DNA from: Clostridia bacterium | Lineage (GTDB): Bacteria; Bacillota_A; Clostridia; Christensenellales; Borkfalkiaceae | Length of the DNA stretch: 16,677 nt | Reading direction: 5' to 3' | Assembly (NCBI GenBank): GCA_017399665.1 | Contig: JAFQBR010000219.1 | Location: 1 to 16,677 of the forward strand | Shown: positions 1 through 5,422 of the stretch, piece by piece | Layout of the letters: every line of letters starts with the position of its first letter | Numbering within the stretch: position 1 is the stretch's first letter | Program-made: the position numbers and the translations under genes | The notes under the pieces: model-generated | Seen by the model: only the letters and a program-made list of their open reading frames with translations | Databases searched by the model: none | Told to the model about the DNA's origin: nothing

Positions 1-1
1 C

Positions 2-1069
2 CCCGCGCCCGAAGGCTTTATTTTTGTTTTCCCTGACATCCATAACCCTGATAAGGTATCCCCTTACCGCGAAATGCCTAACTTTTTTGGCGTTTATACG
101 GAAGGTAAAAAATGGGGCGAACTTATGGGATGCGAAACGGTTGCCGACCTCAACAAACTTACCGATAGCGGACAAATTCGCGATCTTATTCGCGTTAACG
201 AAGCTTTGCACGAAAAGAGATTTTCTAAGGTAGCAGATATGATTTGTGACCGCGGAGCAAAAGCCGTTATGCTTGCTGGACCAAGCTCTTCAGGTAAAAC
301 AACCTCTGCAAACCGCTTAGCAACCCAACTTAAAACTCACGGCAAAAAGCCTATTCTTATGAGTCTTGACGATTACTATCTTGACCGCGACCTTATTACT
401 CCCGGTCCAGACGGCAAGCTTGACCTAGAACATATTAATACAATAGATACAGAACTTTTTGGCGAGCATTTAAAAGCGCTACTTAGTGGCAAGGAAGTAG
501 AACTTCCCACATTCAACTTTAAAAAGCAAAAACGCGAATGGACAGGGCATAAACTTTCTTTAGACCAAAATTCAATAATAATTGTTGAAGGCTTACACGG
601 ACTTAACCCCGTTTTACTCCCCGAAGGACTTGAGCCACATTTAGTATTTAAAATTTACGTAAGCCCCTTACTTCCCTTAAACTTAGACAACCACAACCGC
701 ATTGGCACAAGCTATTTGCGGCTTTTAAGAAGAACTGTAAGGGATTACGGTACGCGCGGTTCATCCGTTCAAAAAACACTTGACATGTGGGAATCTGTTA
801 GAAAGGGTGAAGAAAAATGGATTTTCCCCTTCCAAGAAAATGCGGACGTAATTTTTAACAGCTCTACCCTTTACGAGCTTGCAGTAATTAAAAAACATAT
901 TTACCCACTTTTAACCACTATCGAGCCAGGCGAAAGCTGTTACGATCAGGTGCGTTCAATGGTAAAAATTCTTAACTACGTACACGAGGCGGACGTAGAT
1001 GATGAAATTCCGCCAACAAGCATAGTTCGCGAATTTATTGGTGGTAATACCTTTTATAAAAAAGATTAA
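2..1069 (+). CDS. Nucleoside (uridine) kinase-like protein with ThrRS-like N-terminus, 5'-truncated by the window edge
   Basis: The frame is open to the left edge, so the start lies outside the window; 355 codons are visible. An ATG at 74 is internal. The kinase domain begins with a Walker A loop, AGPSSSGKTT, about 92 residues into the visible part. It continues with LDDYYLDRD (substrate-side Asp), PTFNFKKQKREW, the strand IIIVEGLHGLNP, DNHNRIGTSYLRLLRRTVRDY and a C-terminal REFIGG. This order matches the clostridial family of about 550 aa that joins a TGS/second-additional-domain region, as in threonyl-tRNA synthetase, to a uridine kinase/phosphoribulokinase-type ATPase. The visible N-terminal stretch (PDIHNPDKVSPY...FFGVYTEGKKWGELMG) is the typical linker of that family. 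The expected activity is phosphorylation of a nucleoside with NTP in the cytoplasm (pyrimidine salvage); the exact substrate is unproven. It ends in TAA just before a strong hairpin terminator and is convergent with the PEP carboxykinase gene. Confidence 0.9.
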   Translation, partial: PAPEGFIFVFPDIHNPDKVSPYREMPNFFGVYTEGKKWGELMGCETVADLNKLTDSGQIRDLIRVNEALHEKRFSKVADMICDRGAKAVMLAGPSSSGKTTSANRLATQLKTHGKKPILMSLDDYYLDRDLITPGPDGKLDLEHINTIDTELFGEHLKALLSGKEVELPTFNFKKQKREWTGHKLSLDQNSIIIVEGLHGLNPVLLPEGLEPHLVFKIYVSPLLPLNLDNHNRIGTSYLRLLRRTVRDYGTRGSSVQKTLDMWESVRKGEEKWIFPFQENADVIFNSSTLYELAVIKKHIYPLLTTIEPGESCYDQVRSMVKILNYVHEADVDDEIPPTSIVREFIGGNTFYKKD

Positions 1070-1072
1070 GTT

Positions 1073-1108
1073 AAAAAACCGCGCACCCTCTTTTAGCGCG
1101 GTTTTTAT
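1073..1108 (+). terminator. Rho-independent terminator of the nucleoside kinase gene
   Basis: Stem CCGCGC (1079-1084) pairs with GCGCGG (1096-1101) around an 11-nt loop. An A-run precedes it and TTTTTATTT follows. It starts a few bases after the kinase stop codon. Confidence 0.9.
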
Positions 1109-1120
1109 TTGTTTTTAAGC

Positions 1121-1156
1121 AAAAAGTGGCGCTATAAGTCGATTATTGCCACTTTT
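1121..1156. repeat. Hairpin element, copy A of a sequence repeated at 14318-14368
   Basis: AAAAGTGGC (1122-1130) pairs perfectly with GCCACTTTT (1148-1156) around a 17-nt loop, GCTATAAGTCGATTATT (1131-1147). The reverse complement of this loop plus one arm (1122-1147) matches 14339-14364 with one mismatch in 26. On the minus strand it lies downstream of the PEP carboxykinase gene, beyond that gene's own terminator, and ends in a T-run, so it may act as a second terminator. A small dispersed repeat family is inferred from two copies only. Confidence 0.6.
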
Positions 1157-1173
1157 AAAATTTTTAAGCATAA

Positions 1174-1206
1174 CAAAACGCCCTTAAAATTAAGGGCGTT
1201 TTTATT
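1174..1206 (-). terminator. Terminator of the PEP carboxykinase gene, T-rich on both sides
   Basis: ACGCCCTTAA (1178-1187) is complementary to TTAAGGGCGT (1190-1199). T-runs follow on both strands: TTTTGTTA on the minus strand and TTTTTATTA on the plus strand. It lies 23 bases past the PEP carboxykinase stop codon and could also back up termination of the convergent kinase gene. Confidence 0.85.
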
Positions 1207-1221
1207 ACCTTTTTAGGTTAA

Positions 1222-3000
1222 TTATTTAGCAAGTCTTGCCTTTAAAGATTCAAGGTTTTCTCTAAGTTCAGCAGGTAGCTTATCGCCAAACTGAGCGTAG
1301 AATTCTTCAATACCCTTAGCTTCTTCAATCCAAGTTGCGTTATCAACTGTTGTTAAGCCTTCAATGGTTTCTTCAGTAACGCCATCACCAATACCTTCAA
1401 GGTTGATGTCTTTTGCGTAAGGAACGTAACCGATAGCTGTTTCTTTAGCGTCAACTTCGCCATCACAACGTTTTAAAATCCATTCAAGAACGCGTAGGTT
1501 GTCACCAAATCCCGGCCAAATGAAGTGACCTTCGTCATCAGTTCTAAACCAGTTAACGTTGAAAATTTGGGGTTTGTTTGTAATCTTTTTGCCCATGTTG
1601 ATCCAATGTGCAAAGTAGTCTGCCATATTGTAACCAACGAAAGGTCTCATAGCCATAGGATCACGACGAACAACACCAACAGCGCCTGTTGCAGCAGCAG
1701 TTGTTTCAGATGCCATGATAGAACCTACGAATACGCCTGCATTCCAATCTCTTGATTGATATACTAGGGGTGCAGTTTTAGCACGACGGCCACCGAATAC
1801 GATTGCGCTTAGGGGAACACCGTTAGCAGCTTCGAATTGGTCGCTAATGCAGGGGCAGTTAACAGCGGGTGCTGTAAATCTGCTGTTGGGGTGTGCGCCC
1901 TTTTCACCGCTTTCTGCAGTCCAGGGTTCGCCCTTCCAGTTAAGTGCATTCTTGGGAGGATTCTTATCCATACCTTCCCACCAAATTGTGTTGTTTTCAA
2001 GATTGTGAACAACGTTGGTGAAAATAGAATCTTTCTTTGTAGAAAGTAAAGCGTTGGGGTTAGACTTCATGTTTGTTCCGGGAGCAACGCCGAAGAAACC
2101 GTTTTCGGGGTTGATAGCCCAAAGTCTACCATCTTCGCCAACTCTGATCCAAGCGATATCGTCGCCTACGCACCATACTTTATAACCCTTTTCGCGATAA
2201 ATTTCGGGGGGAATAAGCATTGCGAGGTTTGTTTTACCGCATGCAGAGGGGAATGCAGCTGCAATGTATTTAACTTCGCCTTGGGGATTTTCGATACCAA
2301 GGATAAGCATGTGTTCAGCCATCCAACCTTCGTTCTTGCCTTGGAATGATGCAATACGAAGAGCGAAACACTTTTTACCTAATAAAACGTTTCCGCCGTA
2401 ACCTGAGTTAACTGACCAAATAGTGTTATCTTCGGGGAAGTGAAGAATGTATCTCTTATCAGCGTCAAGGTCTGCTTTTGCGTGAAGACCGCGAACGAAA
2501 TCGTTGCTGTCGCCTAAAGCATCAAGAACTGCTTGACCAACTCTTGTCATGATCTTCATTGAAAGAACAACGTAGATAGAGTCTGTAAGTTCGATACCGA
2601 TTTTAGAGAATTTTGAACCAACTGCGCCCATAGAGAAAGGAATAACGTACATTGTTCTGCCCTTCATTGCGCCGTCAAAAATTGCGCCTACTTCTTTGTA
2701 AGCCTTTTCAGGATCCATCCAGTTGTTGATAGGACCTGCATCTTCTTCCTTCTTTGTACAAATAAATGTTCTGCCTTCAACACGTGCAACGTCGTTTACT
2801 GCAGAGCGGTGAAGATAACAGTTAGGAAGAAGTTCCTGATTAAGTTTGATCATTTCGCCGGTAGAACAAGCTTCTTCTCTTAGTGCTTCGTATTGAGCTT
2901 CGTCACCCGTAATCCAAATAACCTGTTCGGGTTTGCAAAGTGCAACACTTTCTTCAACAAACTTTAAAACTTGTTTGTTGGTGGTAAATTCTTTTGCCAT
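1222..3000 (-). CDS. pckG: Phosphoenolpyruvate carboxykinase, GTP-dependent
   Basis: The 592-residue protein has the length and motif order of GTP-type PEPCK (EC 4.1.1.32), which interconverts oxaloacetate + GTP and PEP + GDP + CO2 in the cytosol. Visible motifs: EGRTFICTKKEEDAGP with substrate-binding Arg near 77; GGNVLLGKKCFALRIAS near 202-218 with the metal-binding Lys; the P-loop-like PSACGKTNLA at 251-260, carrying the Cys typical of the GTP class; the metal-binding VGDDIAWIR near 278-286; the guanine-site FGGRRAKTAPLV near 402-413; and the mobile lid ASETTAAATGAVG near 430-442. Start: ATG at 3000 with GGAGG (3007-3011 on this strand) six bases upstream. It is a single-gene unit, convergent with the nucleoside kinase, with its own terminator. 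Clostridial relatives more often carry the unrelated-sequence ATP type, so the GTP type is a useful taxonomic marker here. Direction in vivo, gluconeogenic or fermentative CO2 fixation, cannot be told from sequence. Confidence 0.97.
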   Translation of the reverse strand: MAKEFTTNKQVLKFVEESVALCKPEQVIWITGDEAQYEALREEACSTGEMIKLNQELLPNCYLHRSAVNDVARVEGRTFICTKKEEDAGPINNWMDPEKAYKEVGAIFDGAMKGRTMYVIPFSMGAVGSKFSKIGIELTDSIYVVLSMKIMTRVGQAVLDALGDSNDFVRGLHAKADLDADKRYILHFPEDNTIWSVNSGYGGNVLLGKKCFALRIASFQGKNEGWMAEHMLILGIENPQGEVKYIAAAFPSACGKTNLAMLIPPEIYREKGYKVWCVGDDIAWIRVGEDGRLWAINPENGFFGVAPGTNMKSNPNALLSTKKDSIFTNVVHNLENNTIWWEGMDKNPPKNALNWKGEPWTAESGEKGAHPNSRFTAPAVNCPCISDQFEAANGVPLSAIVFGGRRAKTAPLVYQSRDWNAGVFVGSIMASETTAAATGAVGVVRRDPMAMRPFVGYNMADYFAHWINMGKKITNKPQIFNVNWFRTDDEGHFIWPGFGDNLRVLEWILKRCDGEVDAKETAIGYVPYAKDINLEGIGDGVTEETIEGLTTVDNATWIEEAKGIEEFYAQFGDKLPAELRENLESLKARLAK

Positions 3001-3336
3001 TTTATGCCTCCATTAAATAATTAACCAATTTATTTTGCGAATAGCTTTGCTAATATTAAAAATACAAATGCCCAACCTTCGCCACTATCATTTTATCACA
3101 AATTATTTATAAAGTAAACAGTTTTTTAAAAATTTTTTTTGTAAATTGTTTTTTATTGCAAATTTCGACCTTTTATTCCCTCTTATCATAAAATTTTATG
3201 CAGTAAAATATATTAAAATATAGGAAAGATCGCCTGTTTTATCTTTCCTAAAAAAAAGGATGGTCGTAAATAACGCTTGTTTATTCATTAATCAAACCAT
3301 TATTTACGTCTATTTAAAAATTAGAAAGGGAAATTT
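3001..3336. other. 336-bp gene-free region between pckG and the next gene, with strong secondary structure
   Basis: This divergent intergenic region holds the pckG ribosome binding site and probable promoter (3090-3118) and a very T-rich stretch (3121-3180). It also holds a perfect 10-bp stem, TAGGAAAGAT (3221-3230) with ATCTTTCCTA (3241-3250), around a 10-nt loop. Last is a 9-bp inverted repeat, CGTAAATAA (3265-3273) with TTATTTACG (3300-3308). No reading frame or known riboswitch was recognised. I could not name a convincing promoter for the rightward gene; one probably lies within 3140-3220. Confidence 0.7.
3090..3118 (-). promoter_or_regulatory. Probable sigma-A promoter of pckG
   Basis: On the minus strand TTTACT (3118-3113), a 17-bp spacer and TAAAAT (3095-3090) precede pckG. 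They predict a 5' untranslated region of about 80 nt. Confidence 0.45.
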
Positions 3337-4347
3337 ATGAACGGCTTTTCAACTTCTTTAACGGTGGTTTTAAAAAATCTTGAAAACAGCTTAAATGGCA
3401 ACACACTAAAGGGGCACGCTCTTTTAACGATAAAAAATAACAGCATAGAATTTTCCCCGCTTTCTTTTGATAAGCTTTTAAATGGCGAGTTTTATCTTGT
3501 TGTTTTTGAAGAAAATTTAGGCGGTCAATCTTTCATTCTTACAAGCCCGCCAACGCGCCAAAAATTTTTGCTTGATAATCCCCTTTTAAGCAAAGACTTA
3601 TGCTCTGCTGTTTTGTGCAAGTATAACGGTAAAACAACTGCCGTTTGCTATGGAAAGGTTGGAAGTTGTAAAATAAAAATAGGTGAACTTATTGAACAAT
3701 GCGCGAAGACGAACGGTAACCTTGAAAAAGATATCTCGCAAGAGGCGAAACCTCTTCTTTTACCTAACCAAGGCAATCTTGAAGAAAAAGAATATTTTTC
3801 ACCCGGCGAAAAGCTTTCAAACGAAATTTACAACGACGAGCAAATAGCAAGCGAAAATTATTTTGAAATATATAAAAACTCACAAAAAGAAAGGGAGCAA
3901 TATGAACAACTACATAACCAAGCTGACTGTTCTTTCCATAAGCTTAACCCAGAAGAACAGAAAGAAGAAAATGAATCTTCTTCACCGCGATATGATGCTA
4001 CGTTCGGCGCTTGCAAAGAACACAGCACAGAAAGCTTCTATAACAAAATAAGCGATAAAATTGAAGATATTTTTACAAAATGTCCGCCTATAAGCGCGTT
4101 ATCGCATATTATACCTAAAAGCAGATGGGTAAAAGCACCTTATGCAAAAGACAAATTTTACACACTTGGATTAATTGAAGAAGATGGCGAAATGCGCTAT
4201 ATTGTTTACGCGGTAGAAGGCACTTACGGTCAAGCGCCTAAGGGCTTTGAAGCTAACGCCCATTTTATTCCGCAAAGCATTTTTGCGCCATTTTCAAGCG
4301 GATATTGGTGTATATTTCAATGTGCTAAAAGTGGTAAACGCGTATAA
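3337..4347 (+). CDS. Unrecognised two-domain protein with a charged linker
   Basis: This 336-residue protein starts at ATG 3337 with AAGGG six bases upstream. No signal peptide or membrane segment is visible, so it is probably cytoplasmic. Three parts can be seen. Residues 1 to about 130 form a mixed, strand-rich region (FYLVVFEEN, SFILTSPPT, AVLCKYNGKTTAVCYGKVG). Residues about 130-235 form a low-complexity linker rich in Glu, Lys, Gln and Asn. Residues about 238-336 form a compact C-terminal domain with SRWVKAPYAKDKFYTLGLI, RYIVYAVEGTYGQAPKGFE and SGYWCIFQCAKSG. From memory the C-terminal pattern (bulky residue before V..PY, then G.YG..P.GF, then GYW) recurs in conserved proteins of Clostridia without known function; this was not searched. 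The next gene is downstream with its own promoter. No function is proposed. Confidence 0.8.
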   Translation: MNGFSTSLTVVLKNLENSLNGNTLKGHALLTIKNNSIEFSPLSFDKLLNGEFYLVVFEENLGGQSFILTSPPTRQKFLLDNPLLSKDLCSAVLCKYNGKTTAVCYGKVGSCKIKIGELIEQCAKTNGNLEKDISQEAKPLLLPNQGNLEEKEYFSPGEKLSNEIYNDEQIASENYFEIYKNSQKEREQYEQLHNQADCSFHKLNPEEQKEENESSSPRYDATFGACKEHSTESFYNKISDKIEDIFTKCPPISALSHIIPKSRWVKAPYAKDKFYTLGLIEEDGEMRYIVYAVEGTYGQAPKGFEANAHFIPQSIFAPFSSGYWCIFQCAKSGKRV

Positions 4348-4376
4348 AATGAAAGTTAAAAGTCCATTTTATTTAT
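4344..4376 (+). terminator. Weak AT-only hairpin after the 3337-4347 gene
   Basis: ATAAAATG (4344-4351) pairs with CATTTTAT (4365-4372), and TTTATAG follows. The stem overlaps the stop codon and has little GC, so termination would be weak. Confidence 0.25.
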
Positions 4377-4390
4377 AGCTAACTTATTGC

Positions 4391-4419
4391 TTGTATTTTT
4401 TGCGCGTTCGTGTTATAAT
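4391..4419 (+). promoter_or_regulatory. Sigma-A promoter, extended -10, for the 86-residue protein gene
   Basis: TTGTAT (4391-4396), a 17-bp spacer and TATAAT (4414-4419) are present, with TG one base upstream of the -10 box (extended -10). The start codon lies 29 bases after the -10 box. Confidence 0.75.
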
Positions 4420-4448
4420 ATTGGAAATTACGCAAGAAGGAATAAGTT

Positions 4449-4709
4449 ATGGTAAAGCTTTGGGCGCGTACTGTTAAAGATAACAAGACTGTGCAAAAAT
4501 ACGATTTTATTAAAGATGAGAATATGGAATGGGCGGATTTTTTTGACTACGTTCGCGAAATTTGCCACGAAATGGATCTTCCAACCCCTATAATTTTAAA
4601 AACTCATCTTTTTAACTTTGCTAAGTTCAACTACGTAAGATTTTTAGCAAGCGACTTTGTTGAAAGCGTTGATTTTGACTTTTTAATGGTTGAAAACGTT
4701 AACAAATAA
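4449..4709 (+). CDS. Small conserved-looking protein of unknown function (86 aa)
   Basis: ATG at 4449 has AAGGA eight bases upstream and a near-consensus promoter, so this is an expressed small gene. The product is soluble and aromatic-rich, without a signal peptide, Cys pairs or DNA-binding motif. It begins VKLWARTVKDNKTVQKYDF, which reads as a beta-hairpin. An amphipathic helix follows (WADFFDYVREICHEMDLPTP), then LKTHLFNFAKFNYVRFLASDFVESVDFDFLMV. The pattern of a helix with D.PTP followed by a .DFVESV.FD.. tail looks like a conserved small family of Clostridia, but I cannot name it. Its neighbours give no functional hint. Confidence 0.75.
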   Translation: MVKLWARTVKDNKTVQKYDFIKDENMEWADFFDYVREICHEMDLPTPIILKTHLFNFAKFNYVRFLASDFVESVDFDFLMVENVNK

Positions 4710-4771
4710 AACTAATATATTACTGCGATTGTATAAAACAACAAAAAATTGTAAAAACTACTTTATATAGC

Positions 4772-4804
4772 GGTTAAACCCCAAAGTTTAACCTGCAATT
4801 TTTT
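4772..4804 (+). terminator. Terminator-like hairpin directly before the DUF378 ribosome binding site
   Basis: GGTTAAAC (4772-4779) pairs with GTTTAACC (4786-4793) around a 6-nt loop. Then comes TGCAATTTTTT, which runs straight into GGAGG at 4805. It either ends the upstream transcript or acts as an attenuator in the leader of the next gene. Confidence 0.5.
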
Positions 4805-4817
4805 GGAGGTTTTATTT

Positions 4818-5027
4818 ATGAAAATTGCAAGCGTAATTTCAATGGTCTTGGTAATTATAGGCGCAATAGTTTGGTTATTGGTTGGTCTTTTTGACTTTAA
4901 CCTTGTTGCCCTTATTTTTGGAGAGGCTTCAACGGTAGCAAGAATTATTTATTCTTTAGTTGGCCTTGGCGGATTGTTTACAATCTTCTTTATATTCGCA
5001 TACAGACCATTTAAAACAGTTCCCTAA
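4818..5027 (+). CDS. DUF378 family small membrane protein
   Basis: The 69-residue product has two membrane segments, about 5-27 and 44-64. Its pattern is IIGAIVWLLVGLFDFNLVALIFG, then RIIYSLVGLGGLFTIF. This is the signature of the DUF378 (PF04070, YuzA-like) family: a first helix ending in N/VWLLVGLF-[DN]-F-[DN]-LV, a short loop with an Arg, then a Gly-rich second helix. Members are about 70 aa, as here, and have no established function. The frame also has a TTG at 4803, but that codon overlaps the Shine-Dalgarno GGAGG (4805-4809). The ATG at 4818, eight bases after it, is therefore the start. A terminator-like hairpin ends at the ribosome binding site, suggesting that expression may be attenuated. 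A strong terminator follows. Confidence 0.88.
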   Translation: MKIASVISMVLVIIGAIVWLLVGLFDFNLVALIFGEASTVARIIYSLVGLGGLFTIFFIFAYRPFKTVP

Positions 5028-5036
5028 TAAGCAACG

Positions 5037-5066
5037 GCGAAAGATTTATCTTTCGCTTTTGTTTTG
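5037..5066 (+). terminator. Terminator of the DUF378 gene
   Basis: GCGAAAGAT (5037-5045) pairs perfectly with ATCTTTCGC (5048-5056), and TTTTGTTTTG follows. Confidence 0.88.
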
Positions 5067-5194
5067 CCCTTTTTAACCCTGTTTTGACCTTTTTCTTTTT
5101 TACTGCTATCAACTCAAATTACAAATTCAACTTTTACTTTATGCTAAATAGCCCAAATAAAAAATATAAAATGCCGTTAAACAAGCAAAAAACA

Positions 5195-5223
5195 TTTACT
5201 TTTTTTTATCTTTTTTGTATAAT
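5195..5223 (+). promoter_or_regulatory. Promoter of the tRNA-Arg gene
   Basis: TTTACT (5195-5200), a 17-bp spacer and TATAAT (5218-5223) lie 16 bases before the tRNA 5' end. The spacer is almost pure T. Confidence 0.7.
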
Positions 5224-5239
5224 ACTGTTACAGTTTAAC

Positions 5240-5317
5240 GCACCCGTAGCTCAGTTGGATTAGAGCGTGAGATTCCGATTCTCAAGGCCGCAGGTCCGAT
5301 CCCTGTCGGGTGTACCA
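5240..5317 (+). tRNA. tRNA-Arg (anticodon CCG), CCA encoded, aberrant T-loop
   Basis: A full cloverleaf can be drawn. The acceptor arm is GCACCCG/CGGGTGT, with G1 opposite U72. The D-arm is GCTC/GAGC with a 10-nt loop containing GG. The anticodon arm is TGAGA/TCTCA with loop TTCCGAT, giving anticodon CCG at 5275-5277, which reads CGG (Arg). The variable loop is 5 nt and the T-arm is GCAGG/CCTGT, with one G-U pair. The discriminator A and an encoded CCA follow (5314-5317). The T-loop reads TCCGATC, so position 55, universally U (pseudouridine) in canonical elongator tRNAs, is C here; that weakens the G18-Psi55 elbow contact. The gene has its own promoter and a terminator right after the CCA, which argues that it is transcribed. 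It may be a diverged functional tRNA for a rare codon or one that is starting to decay. Confidence 0.85.
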
Positions 5318-5318
5318 A

Positions 5319-5358
5319 AAAAAGAACGTAATTCCAAGTTAGGATTTACGTTCTTTTT
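5319..5358. terminator. Bidirectional terminator between the tRNA and the beta-helix lipoprotein gene
   Basis: AAAAAGAACGTAA (5319-5331) pairs with TTACGTTCTTTTT (5346-5358) around a 14-nt loop. T-runs leave in both directions, so it can end the tRNA transcript and the minus-strand lipoprotein gene (stop at 5423). Confidence 0.88.
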
Positions 5359-5422
5359 GTTTATAAATTTAAATTATTTAATTAAAAACCTTACACAAGC
5401 CTTAACTTTAGCGCCTACAAAA

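Noticed and set aside
1525..2354. Several open frames of 60-76 codons on both strands inside pckG
   Set aside because: They overlap a highly conserved metabolic gene, have no ribosome binding sites, and their products are low-complexity Cys/Ser-rich shadows.
3001..3336. Known metabolite riboswitch upstream of pckG or the next gene
   Set aside because: The two hairpins do not match any riboswitch consensus I can recognise, and no conserved core motif was found.
3863..4051. A 62-codon Lys/Asn-rich frame inside the 336-residue protein gene
   Set aside because: It lies in the charged linker region of a real gene in another frame. Its composition is explained by the A-rich linker.
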